Notes under the pieces: generated by a model | Database searches by the model: none | The model's input: the letters and a program-made list of their open reading frames with translations, nothing else | Told to the model about the DNA's origin: nothing | In this document: positions 40,302 to 49,119 of the stretch, piece after piece | How positions within the stretch are numbered: the first letter of the stretch is position 1 | How the letters are laid out: each line of letters opens with the position of its first letter | Position numbers and translations under genes: made by a program | NCBI RefSeq assembly: GCF_000739635.1 | Contig: NZ_BATQ01000163.1 | Location: forward strand, 1-64,000 | Length of the DNA stretch: 64,000 nt | Reading direction: 5' to 3' | Source: Verrucomicrobium sp. BvORR034 | Lineage (GTDB): Bacteria; Verrucomicrobiota; Verrucomicrobiia; Verrucomicrobiales; Verrucomicrobiaceae

Positions 40302-41243
40302 TCAGGGCCCTGTGGGACGGGATGCCCAGAACGCAGCCGGCGGCTTGAGATCGTTGCCCTCTTCGGCAAACTTGGTGCCAATCTCCCCAAGCGGCAGAGC
40401 CTTCGCGACATCCAGCCCCTTTTTTATGCGATCTGGAGTGAACACCAGCCTCGTGAGATGCAGCCCCTGGAGAGGCGTGAGATCTTCTACAGGCGTTTCA
40501 CCGATGTGCAGCCGCTCCAAAGACGAACCCGTGAGCGGACTGAGATCCACCACCCGGGTAAGGTGCAAGGTGAGGCTCTTCAGCGGCAGCCCTTTCAACG
40601 GAGCAATGTTGCTCACCGGGCACCCATTCAGCCACACCATCGAGAGCGGACTCTTGCGCAGTCCGGAAATGTCGGACACGGGACAGTCTTTGGCGTTGAA
40701 GTCGGTCAGGGGCAGCCCTTCCAAGGGTCCCAGATCCTGCACCGGCGCTCCGGTGAGATAAAGCTTGGTCAGCGGCATGCCACGCAAAGGAGACAGATCC
40801 CGTACCTTCGTACGCTCGATGTAGAGTTCCTTGATCGGCAGCCCCTTCAACGGAGTGAGATCGCTCACCTGAGTGTCGCTGAGATACACCGCGGTCAGGT
40901 GGGGACGACCTTCCAGAAACTTTAGGTTGCTCACCTTGGCCCCATCCAGGCCGACTGCGAGTGGCTCACCGCCCTCGATGCGGAACTGTCCACCGCCCTC
41001 GTACTCCGGGTTGTGGAACTTGATCTCCTTGTTCAGCAGCTCCTCCGTCCAGGCAAACTTGAGTTTGCCTGCGGGTGGGGCTGGCGTGGGTGTGGGTGCA
41101 GGGGCGGCAGGAGGGGACGCGGAAGCCGTCTTGTCAGGCACTGGCGACTCCTGCTTTGGCCCGCAGTGGGTCAACCCGAAGATCAATGTCAGAAGACCGC
41201 CAAAGGAAGCGAAGGTGTGCCGATACGCCATGGAGAAAGCCAT
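40302..41243 (-). CDS. LRR lipoprotein
   Basis: 313 residues from the second in-frame Met (MAFSMAYRHTF), which has a better Shine-Dalgarno (GGTAGGCGG) than the GTG at 41270. The export segment FASFGGLLTLIFGLTHC ends at a lipobox-like Cys. A Pro/Ala linker (PPAAPAPTPTPAPPAG) leads to about 200 residues of short leucine-rich repeats with about 21-23-residue periodicity (LTAVYLSDTQVSDLTPLKGLP, IKELYIERTKVRDLSPLRGMP, LTKLYLTGAPVQDLGPLEGLP, LKSLTLHLTRVVDLSPLTGS, LERLHIGETPVEDLTPLQGL). This is the internalin-like class. It is probably anchored in the outer or inner membrane with the LRR arc exposed to the periplasm or outside for protein binding. Function is unknown. Confidence 0.8.
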   Translation of the reverse strand: MAFSMAYRHTFASFGGLLTLIFGLTHCGPKQESPVPDKTASASPPAAPAPTPTPAPPAGKLKFAWTEELLNKEIKFHNPEYEGGGQFRIEGGEPLAVGLDGAKVSNLKFLEGRPHLTAVYLSDTQVSDLTPLKGLPIKELYIERTKVRDLSPLRGMPLTKLYLTGAPVQDLGPLEGLPLTDFNAKDCPVSDISGLRKSPLSMVWLNGCPVSNIAPLKGLPLKSLTLHLTRVVDLSPLTGSSLERLHIGETPVEDLTPLQGLHLTRLVFTPDRIKKGLDVAKALPLGEIGTKFAEEGNDLKPPAAFWASRPTGP

Positions 41244-41324
41244 GCCGCCTACCAACGTCGACCGCAACACGAAGTTACAGGAGGTTTGTCAGCCGCCTCC
41301 AGCAGACAGGAGCCTGCTCCAGGC

Positions 41325-41696
41325 TTACCAGCAATGACCACCGTAATAGCGCGGCGCGTAGGTCCGCCTGTAAACGACAGGTGGCGGGCAGTAGTCGTAC
41401 GAGTACGAAGAATAGTATCGCGGCGGGGGCGGTCCGTACCCATAGCCGCCGTAAGCGTATTGATCCTGGGAGTTGCCGATCAATGAACCCGCCAGAGCCC
41501 CGAGCACGCCACCGATGGCTGCGCCTTCCAATCCCCGACCACTCTGGTGGCCGATGATGCCGCCAGCCGCGGCACCGGTTACCGCCCCAGCCACGCCACC
41601 CACCCGTTCATTGGGTCCTGGGTAGTAGGACACACAGGAACTCAGGGTGAACGCAGCCGCGAGGGCTCCGACACTGCAAACGGCGGGAATCTTCAT
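41325..41696 (-). CDS. Glycine-zipper lipoprotein
   Basis: 123 residues from MKIPAVCSVGALAA. The lipoprotein signal ends at LSSC (about residue 20). Two glycine-zipper segments follow: VGGVAGAVTGAAAGGIIGHQSGRGLEGAAIGGVLGALAGSLIG (about 33-75). The C-terminal 45 residues are Tyr/Pro/Gly-rich (YAYGGYGYGPPPPRYYSSYSYDYCPPPVVYRRTYAPRYYGG). The glycine-zipper fold is that of SlyB-like outer-membrane lipoproteins. The Tyr-rich tail is unusual and probably disordered. It likely associates with the outer membrane and affects envelope integrity, inferred from the family. Confidence 0.8.
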   Translation of the reverse strand: MKIPAVCSVGALAAAFTLSSCVSYYPGPNERVGGVAGAVTGAAAGGIIGHQSGRGLEGAAIGGVLGALAGSLIGNSQDQYAYGGYGYGPPPPRYYSSYSYDYCPPPVVYRRTYAPRYYGGHCW

Positions 41697-41766
41697 GGAG
41701 GTGGTCGTAGTTCGACGACCACCGCCCGTGAACATTCAAAAAAATGTGTCGGACCGATACACTCCT

Positions 41767-42690
41767 CTATGCCTGTCCCTGGCGTAGGCCAAAGACCTCC
41801 ACTTTGTCCGGATGCCCCTTCACCTCATAGGCTCCACAAGGCTCGAACCATTCCTGGCCCTCCGCCCAGCCATCCAGAAACGCGGCACTCACCAAGATGG
41901 GTTGGCGCGTCTGCCGGGTCAGGCTTTCAATACGGAAGGCGAGGTTCACTGCATCGCCCAGGGCGGTGTTGATGCCCTTGCCCATCGCTCCCAGGGCCAC
42001 AGGACCCAAATGCATACCAATGCGACAGTCCAACACCACGCCGCGAGTCTCGCGAAGGTGCTTGCGCACTGGGGTGGTCACCGTCACCTCCACCTCGCGC
42101 AGGGCGCGCGCAGCGGCCACCGCCTTCTGGCGGATATCGGCCTCAATCCCCGGCCAGTAGGCAAACACGCAGTCGCCGATGAACTTGTCGATCATCGCGC
42201 CATAGCGCTTCATGATGGTGTTGCAGTCCGCGTACCATTCGCGCAACAGTTCGGCCAGTTCCTCAGCACTGAGCTGGGAGCTCAATTGGGTAAATCCTTT
42301 GAGATCGCCCACCAGCAAGGTGGCCGATGTGGTCTTCATCGGCACAGGGTTGCGGCGCAACACCTGGGTCTTGGTGCCGAGCATGGTGGTGTCGCTGTTG
42401 GCTGAGCTCTCACTCTGGTCAAAGAGGAACACGGCACCACCGATCTGCAACCGGTCACCGTCGCGAAGCACACGCGCGGTCGTCAGCGCCATGTCATTGA
42501 CGTAGCTCCCGTTCGCGCTGCCCAGGTCCACCAGCCAATAATGCACCCCTTCACGGCGGATGGTGGCATGTTGTCTGGAGACTCCCGCGTCGTTCAGGCG
42601 GATGGTGGCCTCCTCACTGCGTCCGATGAGGTTAAAGTCCTCCAGAGGAAAGGTATCACCGCTGGTCAAGGTTCTGAGGTAGGCTCCCAT
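41767..42690 (-). CDS. FHA domain fused to a class III adenylate/guanylate cyclase
   Basis: 307 residues. The FHA domain (about 1-100) contains GRSEEATIRLNDAGVSRQHATI, the canonical GR..SRxH phosphothreonine-binding elements, and DLGSANGSYVND. The class III cyclase domain (about 122-295) follows: TLLVGDLKGFTQLSSQLSAEEL with a metal Asp, RYGAMIDKFIGDCVFAYWPG with the second metal Asp, and IGMHLGPVALGAMGKG with GDAVNLAFRIESL. It should make cAMP or cGMP when its FHA domain binds a phosphorylated partner, coupling Ser/Thr kinase signalling to a cyclic nucleotide. I see no Ser/Thr kinase gene in this window. Both metal Asp are present, so it is probably active. It is monocistronic. Confidence 0.92.
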   Translation of the reverse strand: MGAYLRTLTSGDTFPLEDFNLIGRSEEATIRLNDAGVSRQHATIRREGVHYWLVDLGSANGSYVNDMALTTARVLRDGDRLQIGGAVFLFDQSESSANSDTTMLGTKTQVLRRNPVPMKTTSATLLVGDLKGFTQLSSQLSAEELAELLREWYADCNTIMKRYGAMIDKFIGDCVFAYWPGIEADIRQKAVAAARALREVEVTVTTPVRKHLRETRGVVLDCRIGMHLGPVALGAMGKGINTALGDAVNLAFRIESLTRQTRQPILVSAAFLDGWAEGQEWFEPCGAYEVKGHPDKVEVFGLRQGQA

Positions 42691-42831
42691 TTGTCACCTC
42701 CTTTCAACCGAATGGACCCATGAAAGTCAACTCTTCCTTTTTTTTTCATCAGTTTGATGGCAACCCTTCCAGACACCTTCCCGCGTAAGATTTCAAGTTG
42801 GCATTTTCAGCAAGTTCTTCGAGGTTCCCTT

Positions 42832-43515
42832 ATGGTTCGTAGGCAGTGGGCTCTGATGGCTTTGCTATTCATTCTGACAGCGGTCCGTATCCAGGCCCAT
42901 CCCATCCCCACGCTCGTCGTGGAAGCCGTTTTTCACCCGGACCGCACCTGCGAGCTGAAGGTGAATCTCGATCCTCGGCTCTTTCTCCACGAAGTCCCTT
43001 CTACGCTGCCTCCCATACCCGGATCTTGGTGGTGGGATCAGAGCGAGGCAGATCGGGCCGCCAACCAGGATCGCGCGCGCCAGTACCTGGCCAGCACCCT
43101 CCAGTTTGTCTTCGGCACCTCTCAGACCCACCCCACATGGACCGTTCAGGCCATCGACAGCACCTTGACCACCGCACTCTCTCCCACGAGTGCGGAAGTG
43201 CATCTGCTGGCCAGCTGTCGGGTGGAACCCATGGCAGAGGCCAGGGAGTTCAAGCTTGCCCTCGCCCGTTCCGCCGCCGTCCCGGTGATCCTGCTCAATT
43301 CAGAACTCAGCAATCCCAAAATCACCCCCCAATCCGTTTACCCCGGCGAGACCAGCCGGGCCTTTCCATTGCCTCTCAAAACGACCAGCCCTCCCGAGCC
43401 CGCCCCGATCACTCCCTCGACTCCTCAGAACGACTCGTCCACGCTGTGGCGCCTCGTACTGACCTCCGTCCTCCTCGCTGGCTTGGCTGGAGTCTTCTGG
43501 CTGACCCGACGCTGA
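42832..43515 (+). CDS. Secreted, C-terminally membrane-anchored protein of unknown function
   Basis: 227 residues from MVRRQWALMALLF. A signal peptide (LMALLFILTAVRIQAH) gives a mature domain starting HPIPTLVVEAVFHPDRTCELKVNLDPRLFLHE, reminiscent of the extracytoplasmic domains that accompany some HupE/UreJ-like proteins. A Trp-rich turn (PGSWWWDQSEADRAAN) follows, then beta-rich segments (AEVHLLASCRVEPMAEAREFKLALAR, VPVILLNSEL) and YPGETSRAF. A Pro/Thr-rich linker leads to one TM (about 205-223: WRLVLTSVLLAGLAGVFWL) and a short basic end, so the main domain is periplasmic. The family resemblance is weak. No operon partner is evident. Confidence 0.65.
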   Translation: MVRRQWALMALLFILTAVRIQAHPIPTLVVEAVFHPDRTCELKVNLDPRLFLHEVPSTLPPIPGSWWWDQSEADRAANQDRARQYLASTLQFVFGTSQTHPTWTVQAIDSTLTTALSPTSAEVHLLASCRVEPMAEAREFKLALARSAAVPVILLNSELSNPKITPQSVYPGETSRAFPLPLKTTSPPEPAPITPSTPQNDSSTLWRLVLTSVLLAGLAGVFWLTRR

Positions 43516-43532
43516 AAAGCCAGACTCAGGCC

Positions 43533-44225
43533 TTAAGGACTTTGTCCGGAAGCTTCCGCCTCAATGACATCGGCTGACGGCTTCCCAGCTTCCTGCTGGA
43601 GCCTCTCCGCCATCATCTCGGGCGTTTCAAAGCGGATCTCCTTGAGCTTTCCGTGCTCCTTGATGTAGTGCCCCATTAGCCGTCCGTCGCGATCATAGTC
43701 CTTCCCCTCGCCGTGGAAACGGCCCTCAGCGTCGAGCTGCCCTTCGGACCAGAGCACCCCATTGTCATACCAGCGCAAGATGGGGCCTTCCCCAACCTCC
43801 TTCTCGTTCAAGGCAAATTGGTACTTCTTCTTGCCGTTGCCGTGGTACACCACCAGGAACGCGGGTCTGCCTTGATCAAAGGTGCGTTCCTCCCGCAGCT
43901 TGCCTCCGCTGGTGAAGCTTACCATCATGCCGTGGCGGCGACCTTTGACATACGGTGTGCGACGGGCCAACCGGGGCGGCGTCCGATCATAGTGGAGCTC
44001 AACCGCATCCCCGGTGAAGGGCGCTTCTGTACCGGGGAGATAGGCAAGCCCATCCTCCCGGATTTCCACCTTCACCTCTTGATACCCCGGCACGGCATTG
44101 TCCGACGAACGACTTCCAGCCCGGTCAGGCGCCGCCCGTCCCTTCGCCTCCATCTCACAGGAGCAGAAGAACGCGACACTGAAGAGAAGCAAGACAGCCT
44201 GAGCAAAAGGATTTCTGGAAATCAT
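43533..44225 (-). CDS. MORN/YwqK-like repeat lipoprotein
   Basis: 230 residues. The lipoprotein signal AQAVLLLFSVAFFCSC ends at Cys23. The mature protein has several MORN-like or antitoxin-YwqK-like repeats: GTEAPFTGDAVELHY, RRTPYVKGRRHGMMVSFTSGGKLREERTF, PAFLVVYHGNGKKKYQFALNEKEVGEGPILRWYDNGVLWSEGQLDAEGRFHGEGKDYDRDGRLMGHY. The pattern of G..hG....y..nGkl...G is diagnostic. These repeats in bacteria are often surface-exposed or toxin-associated, but no toxin gene is adjacent. The C-terminal 35 residues are acidic and probably disordered. The most likely location is the outer membrane, facing out or into the periplasm. Confidence 0.8.
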   Translation of the reverse strand: MISRNPFAQAVLLLFSVAFFCSCEMEAKGRAAPDRAGSRSSDNAVPGYQEVKVEIREDGLAYLPGTEAPFTGDAVELHYDRTPPRLARRTPYVKGRRHGMMVSFTSGGKLREERTFDQGRPAFLVVYHGNGKKKYQFALNEKEVGEGPILRWYDNGVLWSEGQLDAEGRFHGEGKDYDRDGRLMGHYIKEHGKLKEIRFETPEMMAERLQQEAGKPSADVIEAEASGQSP

Positions 44226-44292
44226 GTGTAGGTATAAAAATTTCAGCCGCTAGCCCGTGGTCTTCCCGGGCACAGCACTGGCGTGGGTCCGC

Positions 44293-45234
44293 TTAAGCGG
44301 AGCGTTCAGGGGCTTCTGGCTCGTCTGAAGCTGAAGCGGTTTCCTTCTCAGCCGCCTCCGTCTCGGACAGCTCTGCGTCTGTCACTTCCTCATCAGATGT
44401 CGCGACTTCTTCTGATTCTGCGGCCGCTTCGACCACCTCATCCGATGGGGTTTCTTCAAGCCCTTCGGCAACCGGCTCCCCCTCTTCTGTGGGGGCTTCG
44501 GAGCCTTCGGGATTCTCCGTGGAAGGCGCTTCCTCTGTCGTCGGGGATTCCCCTGACGCTTCTGCAGCAGGCACTTCCACGTCCGAAGGCGGGGCCTCGA
44601 TCGGAGGCTGGCCTTGAGCACTCGCGCCCTTGCCCGCCTTGCCACCTTTCTTGCCCTTTTCCAAGTTTTCGACCTTGCCGTCCGGCGTGATCCGCATGCC
44701 AACCGCGGCAGCCGCTTCGGCAGCGGGACCGCCAAAGCCCAGGAGCATGGCAACTTCGTCCTGCACCATGGCCAGCTCATCGAGCCGGAGTTCAGGATCC
44801 TTGATGATGTAAACTTCCCCGCTTTTGCGGTGTTCGTAGATGATCGTCTTGCCGAGCTCTGTCTCTTTGGTCTCCTTGGGCACGAGCTGCTTTTTCCGCT
44901 CGAGCATCAACGCCAGGATGTAGCGAGCGTGTTCGGTGTGCTCTTCATCCTCCTCGACAAAGCGCCTCAGCAGGTCTTCTGCACTTTCGCGTCCGGTGAT
45001 TTCCACCTTCGGCTTCATGCTCTCTGGCTTGACGTACTCGGACTTCCAATAGGAAAAGGGTTTCCGCTCCGCGAGCTCCTCTTTCCAAGCGGACTCCGCC
45101 ACGTCCCGTCTCTGGAATTCGCCCGATCCGGTATCGAAATAGATGGCAGTATAGAACCTCTCCCCCTCTTCGAATGGGCGGTTCGTGCGGGAGCATTCGT
45201 GGGCTCGTGATTTGATGTTCCAGTTCGCTTGCAT
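44293..45234 (-). CDS. Protein with a long acidic low-complexity tail
   Basis: 313 residues. The N-terminal 175 residues are folded-looking: ANWNIKSRAHECSRTNRPFEEGERFYTAIYFDTGSGEFQRRDVAESAWKEEL, ESAEDLLRRFVEEDEEHTEHARYILALMLERKKQL and GKTIIYEHRKSGEVYIIKDPELRLDELAMVQDEVAMLL. The first 30 residues contain a Cys and a His (HECSRTNRPF) but no complete zinc motif. From about residue 190 the protein becomes Lys/Gly- then Glu/Ala/Ser-rich (VPAAEASGESPTTEEAPSTENPEGSEAP) and is almost certainly disordered. It shares a strand with the LptF/G-like gene, with a gap of 8 bp, so it could be co-transcribed with it. I know similar short-domain-plus-acidic-tail proteins in Verrucomicrobia but no name. Confidence 0.75.
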   Translation of the reverse strand: MQANWNIKSRAHECSRTNRPFEEGERFYTAIYFDTGSGEFQRRDVAESAWKEELAERKPFSYWKSEYVKPESMKPKVEITGRESAEDLLRRFVEEDEEHTEHARYILALMLERKKQLVPKETKETELGKTIIYEHRKSGEVYIIKDPELRLDELAMVQDEVAMLLGFGGPAAEAAAAVGMRITPDGKVENLEKGKKGGKAGKGASAQGQPPIEAPPSDVEVPAAEASGESPTTEEAPSTENPEGSEAPTEEGEPVAEGLEETPSDEVVEAAAESEEVATSDEEVTDAELSETEAAEKETASASDEPEAPERSA

Positions 45235-45242
45235 CCCAAAGG

Positions 45243-46973
45243 CTAGGCTGTCTTGACGAAGATGCGTGAGCGCAGGGCCTGCCAGCCCAGCGCCAGCTTC
45301 TCACGGAGTGTCTTGATGGAGAGTTTAGGCAGTTCCCGGTTCTGCGATCGCAACTTGAACAGGTAAACGCCAATGCTCCCCAGCAGCAGGTGCGGCAGCC
45401 AGACGGAGATGAACGAGGGGATGATGTTGCTCTTCCCGAGGTTCAGGAAAAGGTTGTCCATGAACATCAGCACAAAGAAGAAGATCACGGCCATGGAGAG
45501 CCCGCCCACGAGACCTCGCCGGGAAAACACGACGGAAAGCGGAGCCGCGAACAGCACCACCACCAGACACTGCCAGGGGAATGTGAACCGGTAGAAGAGG
45601 TGGGTCAGGTACGGGGCGAGCTTCCGCTGCCCGTACGCGGAGTTCCCGCGGATGTAGGAGATCAAATCCGGGACCCCCAGATAGTCAGGTACCAAGGTGC
45701 CGCTGAGGAGGATCCAGGGGGTTTCCGTCCAGCCTTCAAAGTCGATGCGCGGGTGCCCCGTACCGGTGTCAAAGTTCTGCATCGCCACGACTTGCCCATT
45801 CTTATAAGTGACCTCCACCCCAGAGTAGAAGGACCACACCTTGCGATCTGGCCACCAGAAGGCGCTCTTGGCAAACCAGCCTTTCACCAGGCGGCCCTGC
45901 TCATCTTCCTGGCGGATTTCGATACGACGCATGCGGTCTCCGCGCAGATCTTCCGGCACCTGACCGACAAACCACGTCCGCCGATCTTCCTGGTTGCGGT
46001 ACATCAGGCCCATTACCAGGAAGTTCTTCCCGATACGCTCCTTCACGTTCTCAAGAAGCTTCTCCTTGTTGCCCGCAGAAACCGGAGCCCAGTGGTAGTT
46101 GGCCGCCATGCCCAGCAGCGACGCACAGCACGCGATCACGTAGAAGGGCTTGAGCACATCGAACATGCTCTTGCCCGTGCCCAGCATCGAGATCAGCTCG
46201 TTCGTACGGGACATACGCCCCAGGGTGTACAGGGTGGACAGGAGCAGCGTGATGGGAGCCACCGTCACAAAGATGAACGGAATCAGCTTGATGTAGAACA
46301 TCACGATCTGCGTCCTGGAAATCTTGTTCTCCTGGAAGTCCTGCATGTTGTCCAGCAGGTCCATCACGATCCAGAGCGTGCAGAAGGCGATGAAACAGAA
46401 CATCACCGGCTGCAGGAACGAGCGCATGACGTAACGCTCGAGAATCTTGCTGCGGGCGTAGTACATGAGCACCAGAGGCGGCGTGCACAGCAGCCCAAGA
46501 ATGAGCAGCAGTTGAACCGCAAATGCCGTGACAGAAAAGACCTCACCAGAGAAGCTGGCACTGAGCGTCTCCCAGCGATCATACAACTGGCTGACCAGCG
46601 CCCAGAGCGCGAGATAACCACAGGCAATCCATGTCGGGATCACCATCTTGCGGGCGTCAGGATAAGCCCGCAGGATGAACGCATGGTAGGCCACCCCGCC
46701 GACCAGCACGAACAGGCGCATGTAGGACAGGATGTAGAGGGTGAAGTATGCGCCCTCCGGCGGTGCCTCCCAGCCTTTCGGGAGCTCATTGATGTTGGAA
46801 GGTGTCACCGGCATGTAGTTGCGGTGATACCCGGCCATCTGGCAGATGAACATGACGATGACTGCCAGCAACAGGGCGAGCCAGCCGGCATTCGGGGAGT
46901 GCCGCAACCAGCGCCAGATGGCGTTGCAGCCGTCTAAAACGGGAGTGAGCACTTTCCGGAGATGCTTTGTCAT
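45243..46973 (-). CDS. LptF/LptG-family (YjgP/YjgQ) permease with N-terminal extension
   Basis: 576 residues, against about 360-430 for LptF or LptG. The family part starts near residue 173 (ILERYVMRSFLQPVMFCFIAFCTLWIVMDLLDN). It continues with FYIKLIPFIFVTVAPITLLLSTLYTLGRMSRTNELISMLGTGKSMFDVLKPFYVIA (three TM helices and the conserved loop), a large beta-jellyroll-type periplasmic segment (about 290-455), and the C-terminal three TM helices (VVLFAAPLSVVFSRRGLVGGL, AVIFFFVLMFMDNLFLNLG, SVWLPHLLLGSIGVYLFKL). The first 170 residues add four or so TM segments not found in E. coli LptF/G. Function is extraction of lipopolysaccharide from the inner membrane with LptB. No second permease gene is adjacent. 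Confidence 0.9.
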   Translation of the reverse strand: MTKHLRKVLTPVLDGCNAIWRWLRHSPNAGWLALLLAVIVMFICQMAGYHRNYMPVTPSNINELPKGWEAPPEGAYFTLYILSYMRLFVLVGGVAYHAFILRAYPDARKMVIPTWIACGYLALWALVSQLYDRWETLSASFSGEVFSVTAFAVQLLLILGLLCTPPLVLMYYARSKILERYVMRSFLQPVMFCFIAFCTLWIVMDLLDNMQDFQENKISRTQIVMFYIKLIPFIFVTVAPITLLLSTLYTLGRMSRTNELISMLGTGKSMFDVLKPFYVIACCASLLGMAANYHWAPVSAGNKEKLLENVKERIGKNFLVMGLMYRNQEDRRTWFVGQVPEDLRGDRMRRIEIRQEDEQGRLVKGWFAKSAFWWPDRKVWSFYSGVEVTYKNGQVVAMQNFDTGTGHPRIDFEGWTETPWILLSGTLVPDYLGVPDLISYIRGNSAYGQRKLAPYLTHLFYRFTFPWQCLVVVLFAAPLSVVFSRRGLVGGLSMAVIFFFVLMFMDNLFLNLGKSNIIPSFISVWLPHLLLGSIGVYLFKLRSQNRELPKLSIKTLREKLALGWQALRSRIFVKTA

Positions 46974-47086
46974 GCTTGGGGGTGGGAGGTTTCAACACAA
47001 AGCGGCCCTCGTCAAGGAGGGGCAAACGCCCAACCACCGTCTGCACCTTGCGCAGCAGCCCGGCCGGACGTATCAAAACAACCTCC

Positions 47087-49090
47087 ATGATTCACATTGC
47101 CTCCGATGCCGAAAGTGCCGCCCAACCCTCACTGGCGGAGCGCATGGGGCAGGCATTCTCGCCCGATGGCATCCTGGCAAAGTCTCCTGACTTCGAGTAC
47201 CGGAAGCAGCAGCAGCGCATGGCAAAAATAGTTGGAAAAGCGCTGGAGACAACCCGTCCGGTCGTCATTGAGGCGGCCACAGGGGTTGGAAAGTCCCTCG
47301 CCTACCTCCTTCCCTCCGTGACATTTGCGGTGGAAAAGAAGCGGAAAGCGATCATCACCACCCACACGATCAACCTCCAGGAGCAGCTCATTCACAAGGA
47401 TCTGCCCATCGTGCAGAAGATCATCGGAACCCCCTTCAAGTCAGAACTCCTCAAAGGGCGCGGCAACTACCTCTGTCCCCAGCGTCTGGATCGGGCCTTT
47501 CAAGGCACGCCAGATCTCTTCACGACCAGCGAGCAGGCGGAGTTGAAACTGATCTGGGAATGGAGCCAGAAAACGCAGGACGGCAGCCTGAGTGATCTGG
47601 ACTTTACCCCGTCCCCCAAGGTGTGGTCTCAGATTTGCAGCGAATCCTACATCTGCACCCCTCGCCGCTGCGGCCAGACCCGTTGCTTCTACCAGGCCGT
47701 GCGCAAGCGCATGGCGGAGGCGGATGTCCTGGTGATGAACCACTCCCTGTTCTTCATGCTGCTGTCCTCCACGGAGGATGTCCTGCCTGAGGACGCCAAC
47801 TTCCTCTATCCCAAGGACTTCCTGATCGTGGACGAAGCCCACACGATCGAGAACGTGGCCGCGAGGGCCTTCGGCCTCCACCTGTCCGAAAGCAGCATCC
47901 GCTTTGAGTTGCAACGGCTCTTCAATCCACGGACCAAGAAGGGTCAGTTCCCCCACCAGGGGGATTCCATAGGATGCCGCGCGGTGACAGAGGCCCTGGA
48001 CGCGATGGAGATGTTCTTCCGCGCCGTGGAAGGCTCGTCTCACTTCATGAACCAGCAAAGCCGGGAATTCCGGGTCCGGGAAACGGGGCTGGTGGACAAC
48101 ACCCTCGCCCTCCCCTTGCACCGGGTCATCGAGCGGACAAAAATAGCCGGAGACGCGGCCAAAAATGAAACTTCCCGGTTGGAATTCCAGGATCTGACCC
48201 GGCGGCTGGCCTCCGTGCAGGCTGGGATGACCGCCTTCCTCGATCAGAGCGAGGACGACCACGTGTACTGGGTGGAGCGGAGCAACGGGGAGAACAAGTC
48301 CGTAAGCCTGCACAGCGCCCCCATCGATGTCAGCCCCCAGCTTTCGAAGCTGTTCTTCCGTGGAGACAAGGCCTGTATCCTGACCAGTGCCACGTTGGGA
48401 GTGGGCGAAGGAGAGGACCTGAGCTATTTCCGTCAGCGCGTCGGGGCCACCTCCACCGTGGCGGTCAATATCGCCAGCCCGTTTGATTTCGAGAAACAGA
48501 TGCGGCTTTATCTGGTGAAATCGATGCCAGCGCCAGGCACCAAGGAGCATGAGGCCGCCCTCCCCAAGTGGATTGAGCACTTCCTGGACCTCTCCCAGGG
48601 GCGGGCCTTTGTGCTCTTCACCAGCTACACGCAGATGACCCGCATCGCGGAGCAGATGGAAGAGTTCTGCGAAGATCGCGGCTGGACTCTACTCGTTCAG
48701 GGCAGGAATTTGCCGCGTCACCAGCTTCTCGCCGAGTTTCGCCGGGACACCCACAGTATCCTCTTCGGCACGGAGAGCTTCTGGACTGGCGTGGATGTGC
48801 CAGGGGAGGCCCTGAGCAATGTCATCATCACCAAGCTCCCCTTCGCCGTGCCAGATCACCCCCTCACGGCTGCCCGCCTGGAACACATCGAAGAAAGCGG
48901 CGGCAACCCTTTCACCGAGTACTCCGTGCCGGAGGCGATTCTCAAACTCCGCCAGGGAGTGGGCCGCCTGATCCGAACAAAAAAGGATCAGGGCATCTGC
49001 GCCATCCTGGACAACCGGGTACTCACCAAGCCCTACGGCCGGGCCTTTCTTAACGCCCTGCCGCCCTGTCCGGTCGAGATTCTCTCCTGA
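47087..49090 (+). CDS. DinG/XPD-type ATP-dependent helicase
   Basis: 667 residues from MIHIASDAESAAQ; upstream readings to 46967 are rejected because they overlap the permease start in poor sequence. Motifs: Walker A VIEAATGVGKSLAYLLP (about 62-78); four Cys of the likely Fe-S domain (one in NYLCPQR, two in YICTPRRC, one in TRCFY); DEAH box LIVDEAHTIENVA (about 246-258); motif IV-VI regions AFVLFTSYTQMTRIAEQM, ILFGTESFWTGVDVPGEAL and RQGVGRLIRTKKDQGICAILDNRV (the QxxGRxIR). The set matches DinG/YoaA 5'-3' DNA helicases that act on R-loops and damaged DNA. It is divergent from the permease gene, with a 113-bp gap. It could be called dinG or yoaA; I leave the symbol empty. Confidence 0.92.
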   Translation: MIHIASDAESAAQPSLAERMGQAFSPDGILAKSPDFEYRKQQQRMAKIVGKALETTRPVVIEAATGVGKSLAYLLPSVTFAVEKKRKAIITTHTINLQEQLIHKDLPIVQKIIGTPFKSELLKGRGNYLCPQRLDRAFQGTPDLFTTSEQAELKLIWEWSQKTQDGSLSDLDFTPSPKVWSQICSESYICTPRRCGQTRCFYQAVRKRMAEADVLVMNHSLFFMLLSSTEDVLPEDANFLYPKDFLIVDEAHTIENVAARAFGLHLSESSIRFELQRLFNPRTKKGQFPHQGDSIGCRAVTEALDAMEMFFRAVEGSSHFMNQQSREFRVRETGLVDNTLALPLHRVIERTKIAGDAAKNETSRLEFQDLTRRLASVQAGMTAFLDQSEDDHVYWVERSNGENKSVSLHSAPIDVSPQLSKLFFRGDKACILTSATLGVGEGEDLSYFRQRVGATSTVAVNIASPFDFEKQMRLYLVKSMPAPGTKEHEAALPKWIEHFLDLSQGRAFVLFTSYTQMTRIAEQMEEFCEDRGWTLLVQGRNLPRHQLLAEFRRDTHSILFGTESFWTGVDVPGEALSNVIITKLPFAVPDHPLTAARLEHIEESGGNPFTEYSVPEAILKLRQGVGRLIRTKKDQGICAILDNRVLTKPYGRAFLNALPPCPVEILS

Positions 49091-49119
49091 CCGGACCGAA
49101 AACTGCCGCCCCTCAGCCG

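Noticed and set aside
45390-46937. 515-residue plus-strand reading
   Set aside because: Antisense shadow of the LptF/G-like permease. Extremely His/Arg/Glu/Gln-rich, no domain.
47441-48580. 379-residue minus-strand reading
   Set aside because: Antisense shadow of the DinG-like helicase, with no protein-like conservation.
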